A stretch of 64,000 nucleotides of DNA. Source: Gordius sp. MW1 (lineage: Eukaryota; Nematomorpha; Gordioida; Gordea; Gordiidae). The position numbers and the translations under genes are program-made. Shown one piece after another: positions 15,580-27,167 of this stretch; the stretch's first letter is position 1; each line of letters begins with the position of its first letter. The DNA lies in NCBI GenBank assembly GCA_964036665.1, contig OZ038530.1, positions 5,842,501 through 5,906,500 of the forward strand, written 5' to 3'. The notes under the pieces are model-generated. The model searched no databases, was not told where the DNA came from, and saw nothing but the letters and a program-made list of their open reading frames with translations.

Positions 15580-15882
15580 TTACCAAATGGGTGGAGGGGA
15601 TGCCACGAAAAATGCAAAAAATCTTAGAATTGTTTTCCAAACGAATTTCATCCAGAACAAGACTTTGGCGACCAGAATGAATAATTTATCTGTGTTGAAA
15701 TATGTAAAGTTATTTTTGACTGTTTGCTTGCTGTCATGCTGTTCCCGATTTTGGTAAAAGAAATCACTACCCCAAGCAATTAGCATGCTCTTGTATTGTA
15801 TATCTTCGTAATTCAAATTTGCAGGTTTTAAATGCGCATTATTCATTTTGACTGCTTGTTTTTTTTGCTTTTTAGCTGCCAT
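15580..15882 (-). CDS. Hypothetical 100-aa reading frame
   Basis: An ATG-initiated frame starts MAAKKQKKQAVK, a basic beginning like that of many real proteins, and runs to a stop after ASPPPIW. A hydrophobic stretch (LFILVAKVLFWMKFVW) lies at about residues 67-82. A possible donor (CATTTG then GTAACA) near the end would make it a first exon. No family is recognised, no partner exon was found, and chance cannot be excluded. Confidence 0.25.
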   Translation of the reverse strand: MAAKKQKKQAVKMNNAHLKPANLNYEDIQYKSMLIAWGSDFFYQNREQHDSKQTVKNNFTYFNTDKLFILVAKVLFWMKFVWKTILRFFAFFVASPPPIW

Positions 15883-17312
15883 TAAAGATTTTAGATGATT
15901 TTACACAACCATTTCAGAATATTGGTAAATCAAAATACTTGCACGTAATTAATTATGAGGGGTATTAGAAGAGTTGGAAAAGTTTGGCAATCTTGTCAAA
16001 TTCGTCAATTAATATACTACCACAGAATAACCCGTCAAGGGAAAAGCTTCTACTGCGCCCCTCCAAGCCTCGGGCTTTTTTTATCGGGTTGTCAAGGTTA
16101 TATAAGAAATTTTGGTGAACCTAAATCGTTTATTTTATGATAGGCCATATCTTATCATCCATACTTCTTTCCCATTACATTTAGTGATTAAAATGCTCTG
16201 GCAATGATATTACAAATCGTCAAAAGGATTTTGGAAGGGGATTAAATAAATGATGATCCTAATAAAAAATGTTATGTTAAAAAATGCGTCAAGCGCATTC
16301 CCATTTTCAAAATCCTATTAATATTTCTAGTAATAAATTTGGCGGATATAGTATTTTTTGAAATTTTCGATGAAAATTTTTTTTGTAAATTATTCCATAA
16401 AAATATTTTTAAACATTTTTTGCTGATAATTCTAAGAAACCTTAATCTTAAACATTGTTACTATTTTTTCTTGATTACTTTAAAAAATGCAAACTAATCT
16501 TAGTTAACTAATATACGGCTCCAAAGAACGATAAATTAAGCCCGTTCAAAAAGGTGCGTAAATTCTTTGATTTATGATTGAAAATTGGAATTAAATAGGG
16601 AATAGGCAGATATAAAAAATACAAAGGACATTATCAAATATTAAACTGTAATGATAAGTTTATTATTAAATAATAAATAGCACAAGTTGATGGGCATTTT
16701 AATTACATGCGTTGTTGTATTAATTGCTATGAAATTTATTCTTTACATACTTTTTGATTTAATTCTTAATAACCTCGCCATTCTACTTTGTTACTCAATA
16801 ATACCGATCAAGATTTAATAAAAATTGTATTGATTGGGACAAGCATTTATATCAATTCAATTCAAAATATAAAATTAAACAAAAGTTTGCTTTACGAAAG
16901 ATAGCCCTATGACAAATTAGATTGGCAAAAAAGTTTTACGGACATCTAACCTTTACAATCATTAAATTCATAATAAATATCCCGATTAGAGAATCCGTTT
17001 TACCCCTAGCTTTAACTATTATTCACACCTTTTCCACAATTCTCACCACACAGAGATTGGGATGCTGGGCTAGTGTTGCCCTCAGTTGACCATTTAATTT
17101 CGAGTAGCGATGCCAGCAAGTGTTCTAATTTAAGGTCGTTTTTGCTTAATGTCTAAGGTCACGAATGGGTATAAGCTTACCCTCGCTGCCTTTCCACGAT
17201 GATTCTGAACGACTCAAACCTGTCGCATTCCATAGCTCTCATCCCTGAACCTGTCGAAATTGCAATTCACTCGTGTATAGACGAACAAGCCAGGTATCCC
17301 TTTCACTGCCCG
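15883..17312. other. Intergenic DNA without a recognised gene
   Basis: Positions 17030-17310 are clearly richer in G and C than the surroundings, with sequence of normal complexity, but no open frame or splice pair was found. A TTGCTATGAAATTTATT word at 16723 is a weak copy of the rolling-circle subterminal motif. Nothing else is recognised. Confidence 0.35.
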
Positions 17313-18033
17313 CATGCGCGTAGCCAAGGGGGCAGAAAGCGGGATTTTTCTGCCCCCTTAACCAAAATTTGATAATTTTTTTGAATAATAATTAGATTAA
17401 ATGGGGTAAATATTATAGTTTAGTTGCATAAAAGATTTTGAGACACTTATAAAAGTCTAGAAACATAATATATACATTCAATTATTAAAAATTAATTTTC
17501 GACGAAAAGTTTGCACCCCACCATTATAATTTTCCACCATTGATTGTAATTGTAAATTACGAAAAGAGCTTGTATACAAGATTTTTCCCCCTAATACCAG
17601 ACGGGGTATTGCTAGTAAGTGGCTTCGGCTTTTATTTTATGTTAATATAGTATAGATATGGTATTTGATTTCTTATATATATTAATTGTTATAAATATTG
17701 TGATTACATTACCAATTTAAACATAATTAAGAAATGAGCATTGACTACTAATATTTATGTTATCTATCCTGTATATATACAAATTTAAACTTAAACTGAG
17801 ATTTTGAATTTGTCCAATGATGAAGATTCAATTTTAACACTCACACCTATTGTTTTCAACAATAATATTGATGAAAATGTCTCCCTATTCTAAAGTCAAA
17901 TCCAAAGCTGGTTATATAGCGCCTTGAAGTTTCGCATATATTGTACGCTAATTTTCGTTACATTATAAATAAAAGTGTCGAAGATTTTTTTAAATTTTTC
18001 TTCCCCCTTGAGAAAATCCTGGCTACGCGCCTG
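17313..18033. mobile_element. hAT-type MITE, 721 bp, with perfect 8-bp target duplication
   Basis: The left end CATGCGCGTAGCCAAGG and the right end (reverse complement CAGGCGCGTAGCCAGG) form terminal inverted repeats. The 8-bp word ACTGCCCG flanks the element at 17305-17312 and 18034-18041. An 8-bp duplication and CA-starting ends fit hAT elements. No transposase is encoded; a 61-aa minus-strand frame near the right end is internal MITE sequence. It is the long form of the CATGGGCGTAGCC family. Confidence 0.85.
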
Positions 18034-19254
18034 ACTGCCCGGCAAAAAAAAATTTAGATACGTTAGATAGAATAAGGCCAATATTTAATTCAAAGCACTT
18101 TTAAAAAAGCAAAGATCCCATTCATCTTGGAACGTTCTGGCCCCTTTCTGGAGGGACGTATGCGGCCCGATGAGTCTTCTTCAACCCCCGGAGCAATTAG
18201 CCTTCAATACGACTTCCTTCTAACAACAACAATAACTTTTTATTTGTCGCCGAGGGGCTGAAAATAGAGGACTACAAAGTCACTTTTTTTAAATTCAAAC
18301 TTGACCCGACCCGAGAGCGTTTTAAAATTTTTAACTCGAACCCGATAGATCCAAAAACACTAAAAAACTTCAATAGGAATTCGACCCGAAAGCGATTTAA
18401 AATATCTAACCCGATTCTGGCCCAACTTAATAATTGCGGTCGACAAGTTAAAATATGAGTTTTCAATTAATTGATGCCTAATTTAATGAACGATTTATAT
18501 AATTATTTATAAATATTGTCGCATTCACAATTTCTGATGGTAAATTTGCCTTGCATCATTCTCAAATGTTTATAGATTTTAAAACTAACTAATTTGAAAT
18601 GCGTGTTTTTCTATTAAATAATGAATGAATGATTAACGAGATATTTTCATAGGTGATTTCAAAACATTAAATTAATATAAAACATTCAAAAATAACACCC
18701 TTCTTTATACTTTATGATACATAAAAAAATCTAAATGATTTTTTAACCGCTTTGGGCCTTATTTATAACAGTGCCCAGCCCGAGCCCGTTAGGTTATATT
18801 ACGGCCCAACCCCTGTAAGTTAATTTTTGTTCAAAACAAAAGTTCGGCCCGCAAAATTGAGTTTTTCGGCCGAGAGCGCAATAACAAAATTTTGTTGTTA
18901 TTTAACTATGTTCATTATTTATTATAAATAAAATTTTATTCAATTGCGTGCGGGTGAAGGATTATATTAAGGCAACATACAATTATATGACGTATAGACT
19001 TTGTACAAATAAATTAAAACCCAAAACAGGTGTAATATTGGATTCAGCGAACGTTGTAAAATAGCGAACATCAAACATGTCAATCAAGCGTCATTTATTA
19101 TTTTCATTAAAATTGTTGAAATAGTTCTTATTAACGGATAAAAACGTCCATCATCAATAATATTATGTTATTTTTATGCTTAATTTATGAAATGAATAAT
19201 AAATTTAATATTTAGTAAATTTTTAATTAACCTACTTTTTACTATTATATCATA
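18034..19254. other. Intergenic DNA with old hAT MITE fragments
   Basis: Positions 18290-18430 have repeated GACCCGA/AACCCGA words, and 18770-18870 have GCCCAGCCCGAGCCCGTTAG and related GGCCCG words, both like interior segments of the TAGAGACCTGCA elements. No termini or target duplications are visible. No gene is called. Confidence 0.4.
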
Positions 19255-20036
19255 GCTAGATTACCCTCTTTCTCACCAGGGGGGAGGGGGTAATTTGCCC
19301 CCACCCCTAATTTTTACCCTCCTTCTCACCAGGGGGGAGGGGGTGATTTGACCTCCCCCCCCCCTAATTTTTACCCTCTTTCTCACTAGGGGGAGGGGGG
19401 TGATTTGCCCCCCCCCCTTATTTTTTTACCCTCTTTCTGACCCGGAGGGGGGGGGGGGGGTAATTTGCCCCACCCCTCTTGATTTTTACTCTCTTTCTCA
19501 CCAGGGGGGAGGGGGTGATTTGCCTCCCCCCTTAATTTTTGCCCTCTTTCTCATTGGGGGGAAGGGGGGGGGGGGGGTGCTAATTTGCCCCCCCCCCCTT
19601 GATTTTTACCCTCTTTCTCACCAGGAGGGAGGGGGTGATTTGACCCCCCCCCCCTTTATTTTTACCCTCTTGCTCATTGGGGGGAAGGGGGGGGGGGTGT
19701 GGTAATTTGCCCCCCCCCTGATTTTTACCCTCTTTCTCCCCCGAAGGAGGGGGGGGGGTAATTTACCCCCTTTCCCTTAATTTTTACCCTCTTTATCACC
19801 AGAAAAGAGGGGGGTCAGTTGCCCCCCACCCTTTGATTTTTACCCTCTTTCTCAATGGGGGGAGGGGGCCCCCAGTGTCACCCTCCTCCCCCCTGGTGAG
19901 AAAGAGGGTAAAAAATAAGGGGGGGGGGCAAATCACCCCCGTCCCTCCCCCTTCCCCGTGTGAGAGGGTAAAAAATAAGGTGTGAGGCAAATCAACCCCC
20001 TCCCCCCTGGTGAGAAAGAGGGTAGAAAACAATATT
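19255..20036. repeat. G/C-rich minisatellite with an internal strand flip
   Basis: About eleven units of roughly 55-60 bp follow the pattern TACCCTCTTTCTCACCAGG, a G run, TGATTTGCC, a C run and TAATTTT. Near 19865 the orientation switches, and about three units continue as the reverse complement (CCTGGTGAGAAAGAGGG) to 20036. Long G and C runs could form quadruplex or hairpin structures. Gly/Pro-rich frames here are repeat artefacts. Confidence 0.85.
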
Positions 20037-20059
20037 ATTCTATTTAACTTAATATTTAA

Positions 20060-21000
20060 TACAACACAATTAGCATCTAGTTAGTACTGACCAATGAAAA
20101 AAAAATGACCATTGGCCATGTGATTTGAAATTTTTTTTTCGTTTCTTGTCGTTTCTTATGTATTTATACCCTTTTTGACCGTGTCCTGGCTACTGACCAA
20201 TGAAAAAATGACCATTGCTCAAATTGTGATTCGAATTTTTTTTTCGTATGTTTTTGTTAATACCATTGATAATATGACTTTTTGACCGTGTCCTGGCTAC
20301 TAACCAATAAAAAAATGACCACTGGCCAAAGTGTAGCAATTTTTTTTCTTCTATATTTTATATATAGGCTAGTTAACCGTTTGCTGGCTACTGACCAATA
20401 AAAAAAAATGACCACTGGCTAAAGTGAGATTTTATTCATTTAATAAGTTTTTGTTTAATCGAACTTTGACACAAAATTTACCCCCTCCCCCCTTCCCCCT
20501 TAATTAGATATTTATTTTGGGGTAATTTTTTCTGCTGACCCGACAAGAAAAAAGGGTTGGTTTTCGGGCAAAAGTTAGATAAATTCGCTCCTGGTTCGGG
20601 TTTAAATTTTGTTTTTGCAACCCTTTGGAAACTAGATGTTTAAAAGCATGGTATAATAAGTTAATGATTGAGAGATTTAATCTCATGAAAACATTTATTT
20701 ATCTCTACAAATTAAAACCTATCCATAATACATGGCAAAATTCCAACTTATTATATACTTAATTTAGTCTCTATTTTTTTTTAAATTAAATTAATATTTT
20801 GTTTGTTTTAATACCATTAATAATATGGCTATTTGACCGGCCGCTGGCTACTGACCAATGAAAAAATGACCATTGGCCAAAGTGTGAATCGAAAATTTTT
20901 TTTTCGTTTTTTTTACTCGTATGTATTTATAGACCGGCTCTTGGTACTGACCAATGGAAAAATTGACTATTGGTCAAATTGTATTTATTGTGTTGATTAG
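20060..21000 (+). repeat. Satellite array with GACCAATG / CATTGGCC dyads
   Basis: About six units carry CTGACCAATGAAAAAAATG followed by ACCATTGGCC, spaced roughly 85-115 bp with a gap near 20460-20800. They match the core of the rolling-circle-like elements at 23437 and 25772, in the orientation of the latter, but no hairpin end or subterminal motif was found beside them. It may be a truncated copy. Confidence 0.65.
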
Positions 21001-22482
21001 GGCGGCATCTAATAGGTCATAAAAGAAATTTATGAGCAGGAAACTTAGTTACAAATGGTAAATATTTTTTTATTTCCTTGTCATATGTCAATAAGAAATT
21101 AATTTAAATTCCATTAAAATATATTATTTTGTAATTTATCAAAAAAATATGCTGCTAAAATTCATGGGCTTAGCCAAGGACGAGGGGCAGTAAAGGGTGG
21201 CTGCCCTCCCCCTAAATTCAAAATTTTGTTGAAATTTATTAAAATCATGGCTAAAATTCAAAAAAAGATCATTTTGCACCCCCCCCCCCTCAAATCATTA
21301 TTGCCCCTCTCTAATTCCAATGGCTGGCAACGCCCTTATTTTTGTTAAGTTATTGAAATATTCATATTTTTACACTACACCTATTAACTTATAATATATT
21401 GATGGATAAAAATATAATTGCTATTTTAAAACAAACCTTAACAACGTCCCTCCCTCCTCATTTACGCCACTGGGTTATAGCAACTGCCTTTAATTGCTTT
21501 GTAATGTATGCTGTTATTATTGTATAACCGCACATGCTGCAAACGAGATAAAACTTCCTACCTCACTTGTCTATGCCTGTATGCCATCCTCTATTAACAG
21601 ATATTTTTTTATCCCCTTATCCAACAACTAAATTTACCTAATTCCCATATTCAATTTTATCCCCTTATCCAACAACGCTACAAAGAAAGTAAATATTAAT
21701 GAAATTAATAATTTTTTATTTTACATTTTAACAATTTTCGCATTGATACCCATGCTTAAATGATTATTTTTAAGTAAAGGTACAATTTTCGCAATACCCA
21801 TGCTTTAATGACTATTTTTAAGTAAAGGCTAAAATTTCAAAAATTATCAGTTTGCCCCTCCTTAAATCATTATTGTGCTTCTTTAATTTCAATGCTGGCT
21901 ACGCCCATGTTAACTAGGATAATCCGTATTTTCTGAACACCATGTGGTTTTTGAGGAAGGGGCGGAGGGGGGGTTTGATTGAAGAATAACTGGACTCGCT
22001 ATTTTCTAAAATTACTCCATATATTGATATGCCTGCATGCCATCCTCTATGAACAGATATTTTTTTATCCCCTTATCCAATAACGCTACAATAAAATAAC
22101 CTAATTCCCTTATATCCAATAAGTTATCAATTTTGATTATATAGGAAGTGCCTCAATAACAGATGCTGCCGGAGATGAAGCTGGCAAGTCCTTAACTCCT
22201 GAACCCACATTGACGGCCAGGAATACGCGTCACTCGGCTGGCAAGGCGGAACCGGCCAAGCCCTAACACGTAATATTATGCCGTTGCCTTTACTTTTCTC
22301 GACCTCGGCAGGGACGGGCGGCTGCTCCCCTCTAAATCTAATAACTTGTAAATTGGTTTGCCCCTCCCTTAATCACTATTGTACCCCTCTAATTCCAATG
22401 CTGGCTACGCCCATGTTAACTAAAATAATCCTTATTTTCTGAACACCTATTACTAAATAAACCCGAACTAACATTTGGTTTT
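21001..22482. repeat. MITE fragments and a roughly 0.5-kb tandem duplication
   Basis: A CATGGGCTTAGCC end at 21163 begins a short CATGGGCGTAGCC-family copy. Two blocks then repeat: GCCATCCTCTATTAACAG near 21570 recurs near 22035, and GCTGGCTACGCCCATG near 21893 recurs near 22401. The second block holds a GC-richer insert of about 190 bp (22145-22330) that has no match elsewhere in the window. No gene was found. Confidence 0.5.
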
Positions 22483-23436
22483 TTAACACCCCATTGGTTT
22501 GGTGGGGTCATGAGGACCCCAAGTGGTTTATAAATGTTGTACAAAATAAGTTAGTGATTATTACAATTTCATTTTTACAATAGCTTAATAAAATTTATAC
22601 TATAATATCTCTGCAAAGTTTAGCTTGTTTTTATCAACTAGTTTTTAAGATACAGCGTGTTTTAGATGCCACCTTCCACAATATGAAACAAATTTTTTTT
22701 TTGAAATTTTTTATTATAAAAATATTTTCTTAACATTTCTTTTTATTTGAGATATTTAACTTTAAAATTTAGGTTTTAACATGTTCATTTTTCCTCGTGG
22801 TATTTAAAAGTTCTCATTTACGTATATTTTCCTGTGCATTTTGATATCCAAATGTCTAACATTAATAAGTGCTAAATATTTTATTATTTGTCTGAAGATG
22901 ATATATAAATATAAAAAGATAAAATTTTATTGGTTTTTTAACACTCCGTTGGTTATGTGGGGTCATGTGGACCCCAAGCGGTTTATAAATGTTGTACAAA
23001 ATAAGTTAGTGATTATTACAGTTTCATTTTTACAGTAGCTTAATAAACTTATCCTAAAATACTCTGCAAAGTTTAGCTGGTTATTATCAACTAGTTTTTA
23101 AGATACAGCTTGTTTTAGATGCCACCTTCCACAATTGAAACAAAAAAAAGTTTTATTTCATTTTTGAAATTTTTATTATAAACCATTATTCTTAACCTAT
23201 ATGTAAAGAAATATTTTTTAAACATTTCTTTTTATTTGAGATATTTAACTTTTAAACTCAGATTTTAACATGTTTATTTTTCCTCATGGTTTAAAATTTC
23301 TCATTTACGTAATTTTTCCTGTGCATTTTGATATCTAAACATGTCTAGTAATAAGAGCTATATATTTTATTTTTTGTCTGAAGATGGTATATAAATATAA
23401 AAAAAATAAAATTTTATCAAGTGGTCCTATATAAAT
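22483..23436 (+). mobile_element. Two tandem left halves of a piggyBac-type MITE
   Basis: TTAA then CACCCCATTGGTTTGG (22483) and TTAA then CACTCCGTTGGTTATG (22938) begin two copies about 455 bp apart. Both carry GACCCCAAG then GGTTTATAAATGTTGTAC and run through TTTTTCCTC and TTGTCTGAAGATG. They match the left half of the intact element at 30595. The second copy is cut by the element at 23437, and its sequence resumes at 25475 (TTTGAGGAGTTTATAC). Confidence 0.75.
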
Positions 23437-23930
23437 AAACTCGGGCCTTCGGCCCTCGTGGGAAGGGGGAGGGGAGAAGGGAAGGGAAGGGGGGAAGGGA
23501 AGGGGGGAAGGGAAGGGGGGAAGGGAAGGGGGGACGACTCATCTATACTTCGTATAAATGTATCATATTTGCTATGCAATTTATGGGCGAGAAAGGTGGG
23601 AAGGGGCGAGAATGCTTATAGGGGGGTATTCAATGCCTAATGATTAATTAATAATTAATTTTTATGCAAATTTTCCATTTATGGGCAAAATGTAATATAG
23701 GCAAAATGTAATATAGGCAAAATGTAATATAGGCAAGGGTTAGGGTTAGATTTAGTGTTTGCATCTAGTTGCGTATTACATTAGTTTTTATGGCCTTTAG
23801 TGATTATGGGTCTAGCAAACATTATATTATAAAACATCACAATGTTAAAAATTTGCAGAATTGTTGGGAGAAATTTTTTGTTGAATTTGAACAATTTTTA
23901 ATTAAAAAAATCAAAAATTTGGCCAATGGT

Positions 23931-25050
23931 CATTTTTTCTCCATTGGTCAGTACCAACAGATACTCTATAAGTCAATGATAGCCAAAAAAACAGGGAAAA
24001 AAAATTTTGATGCTCACTTTGGCCAATAGTCATTTTTTTCCATTGGTCAGCAGCCAGCACACGGTAAAAGTGGATATAAATTCATAAGAGTAAAAAAAAA
24101 CGAAAAAAAATTTTCGAATCATTTTGGCCAATGGTCATTTTTTTCTATTGGTCAGCAGCCAGGACACGGTAAAAGTGGATATAAATTCATAATAGTCAAA
24201 AAAAAACGAAAAAAAAATTTTCGAATCACATTTTGGTCAATGGTCATTTTTTTCCATTAATCAGCAGCCAGGACACGGTAAAAGTGGATATAAATTTATA
24301 ATAGTCAAAAAAAAACGAAAAAATATTTTCGAATCACATTTTGGCCAATGGTCATTTTTTTCATTGGTCAGCAGCCAGCGGACGGCCAAAAAGTCATAAT
24401 AGCAATGGTAGGAACAGGAACAATCATAATAGTCAAAAAAAATGAAAAAAATAATTTCGATTCACATTTTGGCCAATGGTCATTTTTTCCATCGGTCAGG
24501 AGCCAGCGGACGGCCAAAAAGTCATAATAGCAATGGTAGGAACAGGAACAATCATAATAGTCAAAAAAAATGAAAAAAATAATTTCGATTCACATTTTGG
24601 CCAATGATCATTTTTTCATCGGTCAGGAACCAGCGAACGGCCAAAAAGGCATAATAGCAATGGTAGTAACAGGTACAATCATATTGTCAAAAAAAACGAA
24701 TTCAATTTTGGCCAATGGTCATTTTTTCCATCGGTCAGGAGCCAGCGGACGGCCAAAAAGTCATAATAGCAATGGTAGGAACAGGAACAATCATAATAGT
24801 CAAAAAAAATGAAAAAAATAATTTCGATTCCCATTTTGAATGGTCATTTTTTTCATCGGTCAGGAACCAGCGAACGGCCAATAAGTCATAATAGCAATGG
24901 TAGTAACAGGAACAATCATAATAGTCAAAAAAAAACGAAAAAATAAACTCGGATTCACATTTTGGCCAATGGTCATTTTTTTCATTGGTCAGCAGCCAAC
25001 GGACGGCCAAAAAGTCATAATAGCAATGGTAGGAACAGGAACAATCATAA
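23931..25050 (-). repeat. Ten-unit tandem core of copy 2
   Basis: Units begin at about 23931, 24021, 24126, 24235, 24343, 24471, 24599, 24710, 24838 and 24964. Each has GGCCAATGGTCATTTTTT, CATTGGTCAGCAGCC, GGACGGCCAAAAAGTC and an A-rich run. The CCAATG/CATTGG dyad can form a short hairpin. The spacing alternates between about 108 and 128 bp, indicating two unit types. Confidence 0.85.
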
Positions 25051-25089
25051 TAGTCAAAAAAACTCCGGGATTCTAACCCAAAAACTAGT

Positions 25090-25208
25090 TAAATTGCATA
25101 GCAATTATTAAAAGTAAACAACTTTTATTTATGTTTATTATATAACTAGTTAAATTGCATAGCAATTAAAAGTAAACAACTTTTATTTATGTTTATTATA
25201 TAAAATTA
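25090..25208 (+). repeat. Tandem duplication of about 60 bp
   Basis: AACTAGTTAAATTGCATAGC followed by AAAAGTAAACAACTTTTATT and TATGTTTATTATAT is present twice in succession. Each unit includes the subterminal motif of the surrounding element, so a third and fourth copy of that motif lie inside copy 2. Confidence 0.7.
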
Positions 25209-25474
25209 ATAAAATGAAACAATAATAGAACAAGCGGACGACCAAAAAGTCATATTATCAATGGGGCACCTCTTATGCATTAAAATAACACAGCGAGGGA
25301 GATAAAGATGAGGGGTGGGGCACCTTTTTCTTATGCATTAATTTAAAAAATCGATAACCTAATATACCCAATGCAAACTAATAACAAACAGCGTGACAAA
25401 CAGCGGGACAAACAGCGTGACAAACAGCGTGACAAACAAAAGCAAAAGCGAGCCCATAAATTGCATAGCAATTA

Positions 25475-25771
25475 AAACATTAAATATTGGTTTGAGGAGT
25501 TTATACTTTATATCTAATATTATAGTAGCTTAGGGTTAGGAATTAATAGACTAAAAAATCAAATTAATAAACCTGTCAAAACCGTTTAATTGCAAAGCCT
25601 TGGGCCTGAATGAAAATTTGCGATTAACCAATATTTCGCGATTAAACGATAAAAAAAGAGATAATATTAAATACATAAAGACATACGCTTCGCAATAAAA
25701 CGATATTTTATTAATTTATAATTGTATGGTTGATTTAAGGACTCGAAAATGTTTGTGAATATCCGATATTG
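25475..25771. other. Remainder of the interrupted piggyBac-type MITE
   Basis: TTTGAGGAGTTTATAC and TAGTAGCTTAGGGTTAGG match positions about 31105-31150 of the intact MITE, so the first 90 bp continue the copy that begins at 22938. The rest is AT-rich DNA of unknown origin separating two oppositely oriented elements. Confidence 0.55.
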
Positions 25772-25889
25772 TTATTGCTATGCAATGTATGGGCTCTTTT
25801 GTTGTCCGCCCGTCCGTTGTCCAAGTTATTTTTATCGGCTTTCAACTTTCTGACTTGCCAGTTCGAGTTCAAGCCCAGGAGAGCATAAA

Positions 25890-27165
25890 TTTTTTTTTTA
25901 AATTAAATTAATATTTTGTTTTTGTTACCATCGATAAAATTAATATGACTTTTTGACCGTCCGTTGGCTCCTGACCAATGAAAAAAATGACCATTGGCCA
26001 AATAAATCGAATTTGTTTTTCCGTTTTTGAATTGGTATATTAGGTTAACATTGATAAATACCCTATGCCCTTCCGTAAAAGGGCCTATGCCTCTGATATG
26101 GGTCCGTGTGCCCCTGCAAAAGCCTATGCCTCTATTAATGTGGGTTCGAGTCCCGGCGAGGGCAAATTCTTAATTTCTGGTTCGAATTCCGGAGAGGGAC
26201 TTGCAGGTTCGAGTTCAAGCCCAGGAAAGGACAAATTTTTCTTTTTAAATTAAATTAATATTTTGTTTTTGTTAATACCATTGATAATATGACTTTTTGA
26301 CCGTCCGCTGGCTCCTGACCAATGAAAAAAATGACCATTGGCCAAATAATCGAATTTTTTCCCGTTTTTGTATTGGTATATTAGGTTAACATTGATAAAT
26401 ACCCTATGCCCTTCCGTAGAAGGGCCTATGCCTCTACTGATATGGGCCCCTGTGCCCCTAGAAAAGCCTATGCCTCTATTAATGTGGGTTCGAATCCCGG
26501 CGAGGGCAAATTCTTAAATGCTGGTTCGAATCCAGGAGAGGGCAAAAATTTTTTTTTAAATTAAATTAATATATTGTTCTTGTTAATACCATTGATAATA
26601 TGACTTTTTGACCTTCCGCTGTCTACTGACCAATGAAAAAAATGACCATTGGCCAAGGTATAAATCATAAAAAAATTTTCGTTTTTGAATAGTTATATTA
26701 GGTTAACATTGAAAATTACCCTATGCCCTCCCCTACAAGGGCCTATGCCTCTACTGATATGGGTCCCTGTGCCCCTACATGCCTCTACTGATGTGAGTTC
26801 GAATCCCGGTAAGGGCAAATTTTTTATTTTTTTTTAAATTAAATTAATAGATTGTTCTTGTTAATACCATTGATAATACGACTTTTTGGTCGTCCGCTGG
26901 CTGCTGACCAATAAAAAAAATGACCATTGGCCAAATTGTGATTCGAATTTTTTTTCTCGTTTTTTTCGTCTCCTATGTATTAATAGACAGTTTCTTGGTA
27001 CTGACCAATGAAAAAAATGACCATTGGCCAAATTGTGAATCTAAATTTTTTTTTCTCGTTTTTTTCACTCTTATGATTGTTCTTGTTAATACCATTGATA
27101 ATATGACTTTCTGGACGTCCGCTGGCTGTTGACCAATAAAAAAAAATGACCATTGGCCAAAGTGA
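25890..27165 (+). repeat. Complex satellite, higher-order units of about 275-350 bp
   Basis: Four units start with TTTAAATTAAATTAATA near 25891, 26245, 26552 and 26833. Each contains CTGACCAATGAAAAAAATGA, CATTGGCC and an AGGTTAACATTGA word. The first three also have CCTATGCCCTTCCGTA-like segments, GCCTATGCCTCTA words and tRNA T-arm-like GGTTCGAATCCCGGCGAGGG. The right part switches to short units. Confidence 0.75.
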
Positions 27166-27167
27166 GA

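Larger units (their letters stand above)
23437..25474 (-). mobile_element. Helentron/HINE-like element, copy 2
   Basis: It starts with the hairpin CTCGGGCCTTCGGCCCTCG and a G-rich run, then TTTGCTATGCAATTTATGGGC at 23569. The core from 23931 to about 25050 has ten tandem units of roughly 90-128 bp. It ends with CAAACAGCGTGA repeats and GCCCATAAATTGCATAGCAATTA. It interrupts a piggyBac-type MITE. The intact MITE at 31075-31110 supplies the empty site: the host rejoins in an AT-run with no duplicated target. Reading frames inside are satellite artefacts. Confidence 0.65.

Noticed and set aside
19400..20032. Gly/Pro-rich reading frames of about 80-100 aa
   Set aside because: They are translations of the G/C minisatellite and repeat with it.
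24570..25010. 80- and 91-aa frames on opposite strands
   Set aside because: Products of the tandem repeat units; overlapping on both strands.
23931..25050. Regular spacing suggesting a CRISPR array
   Set aside because: Repeat and 'spacer' parts are both conserved between units and the genome is clearly eukaryotic, so this is a satellite.
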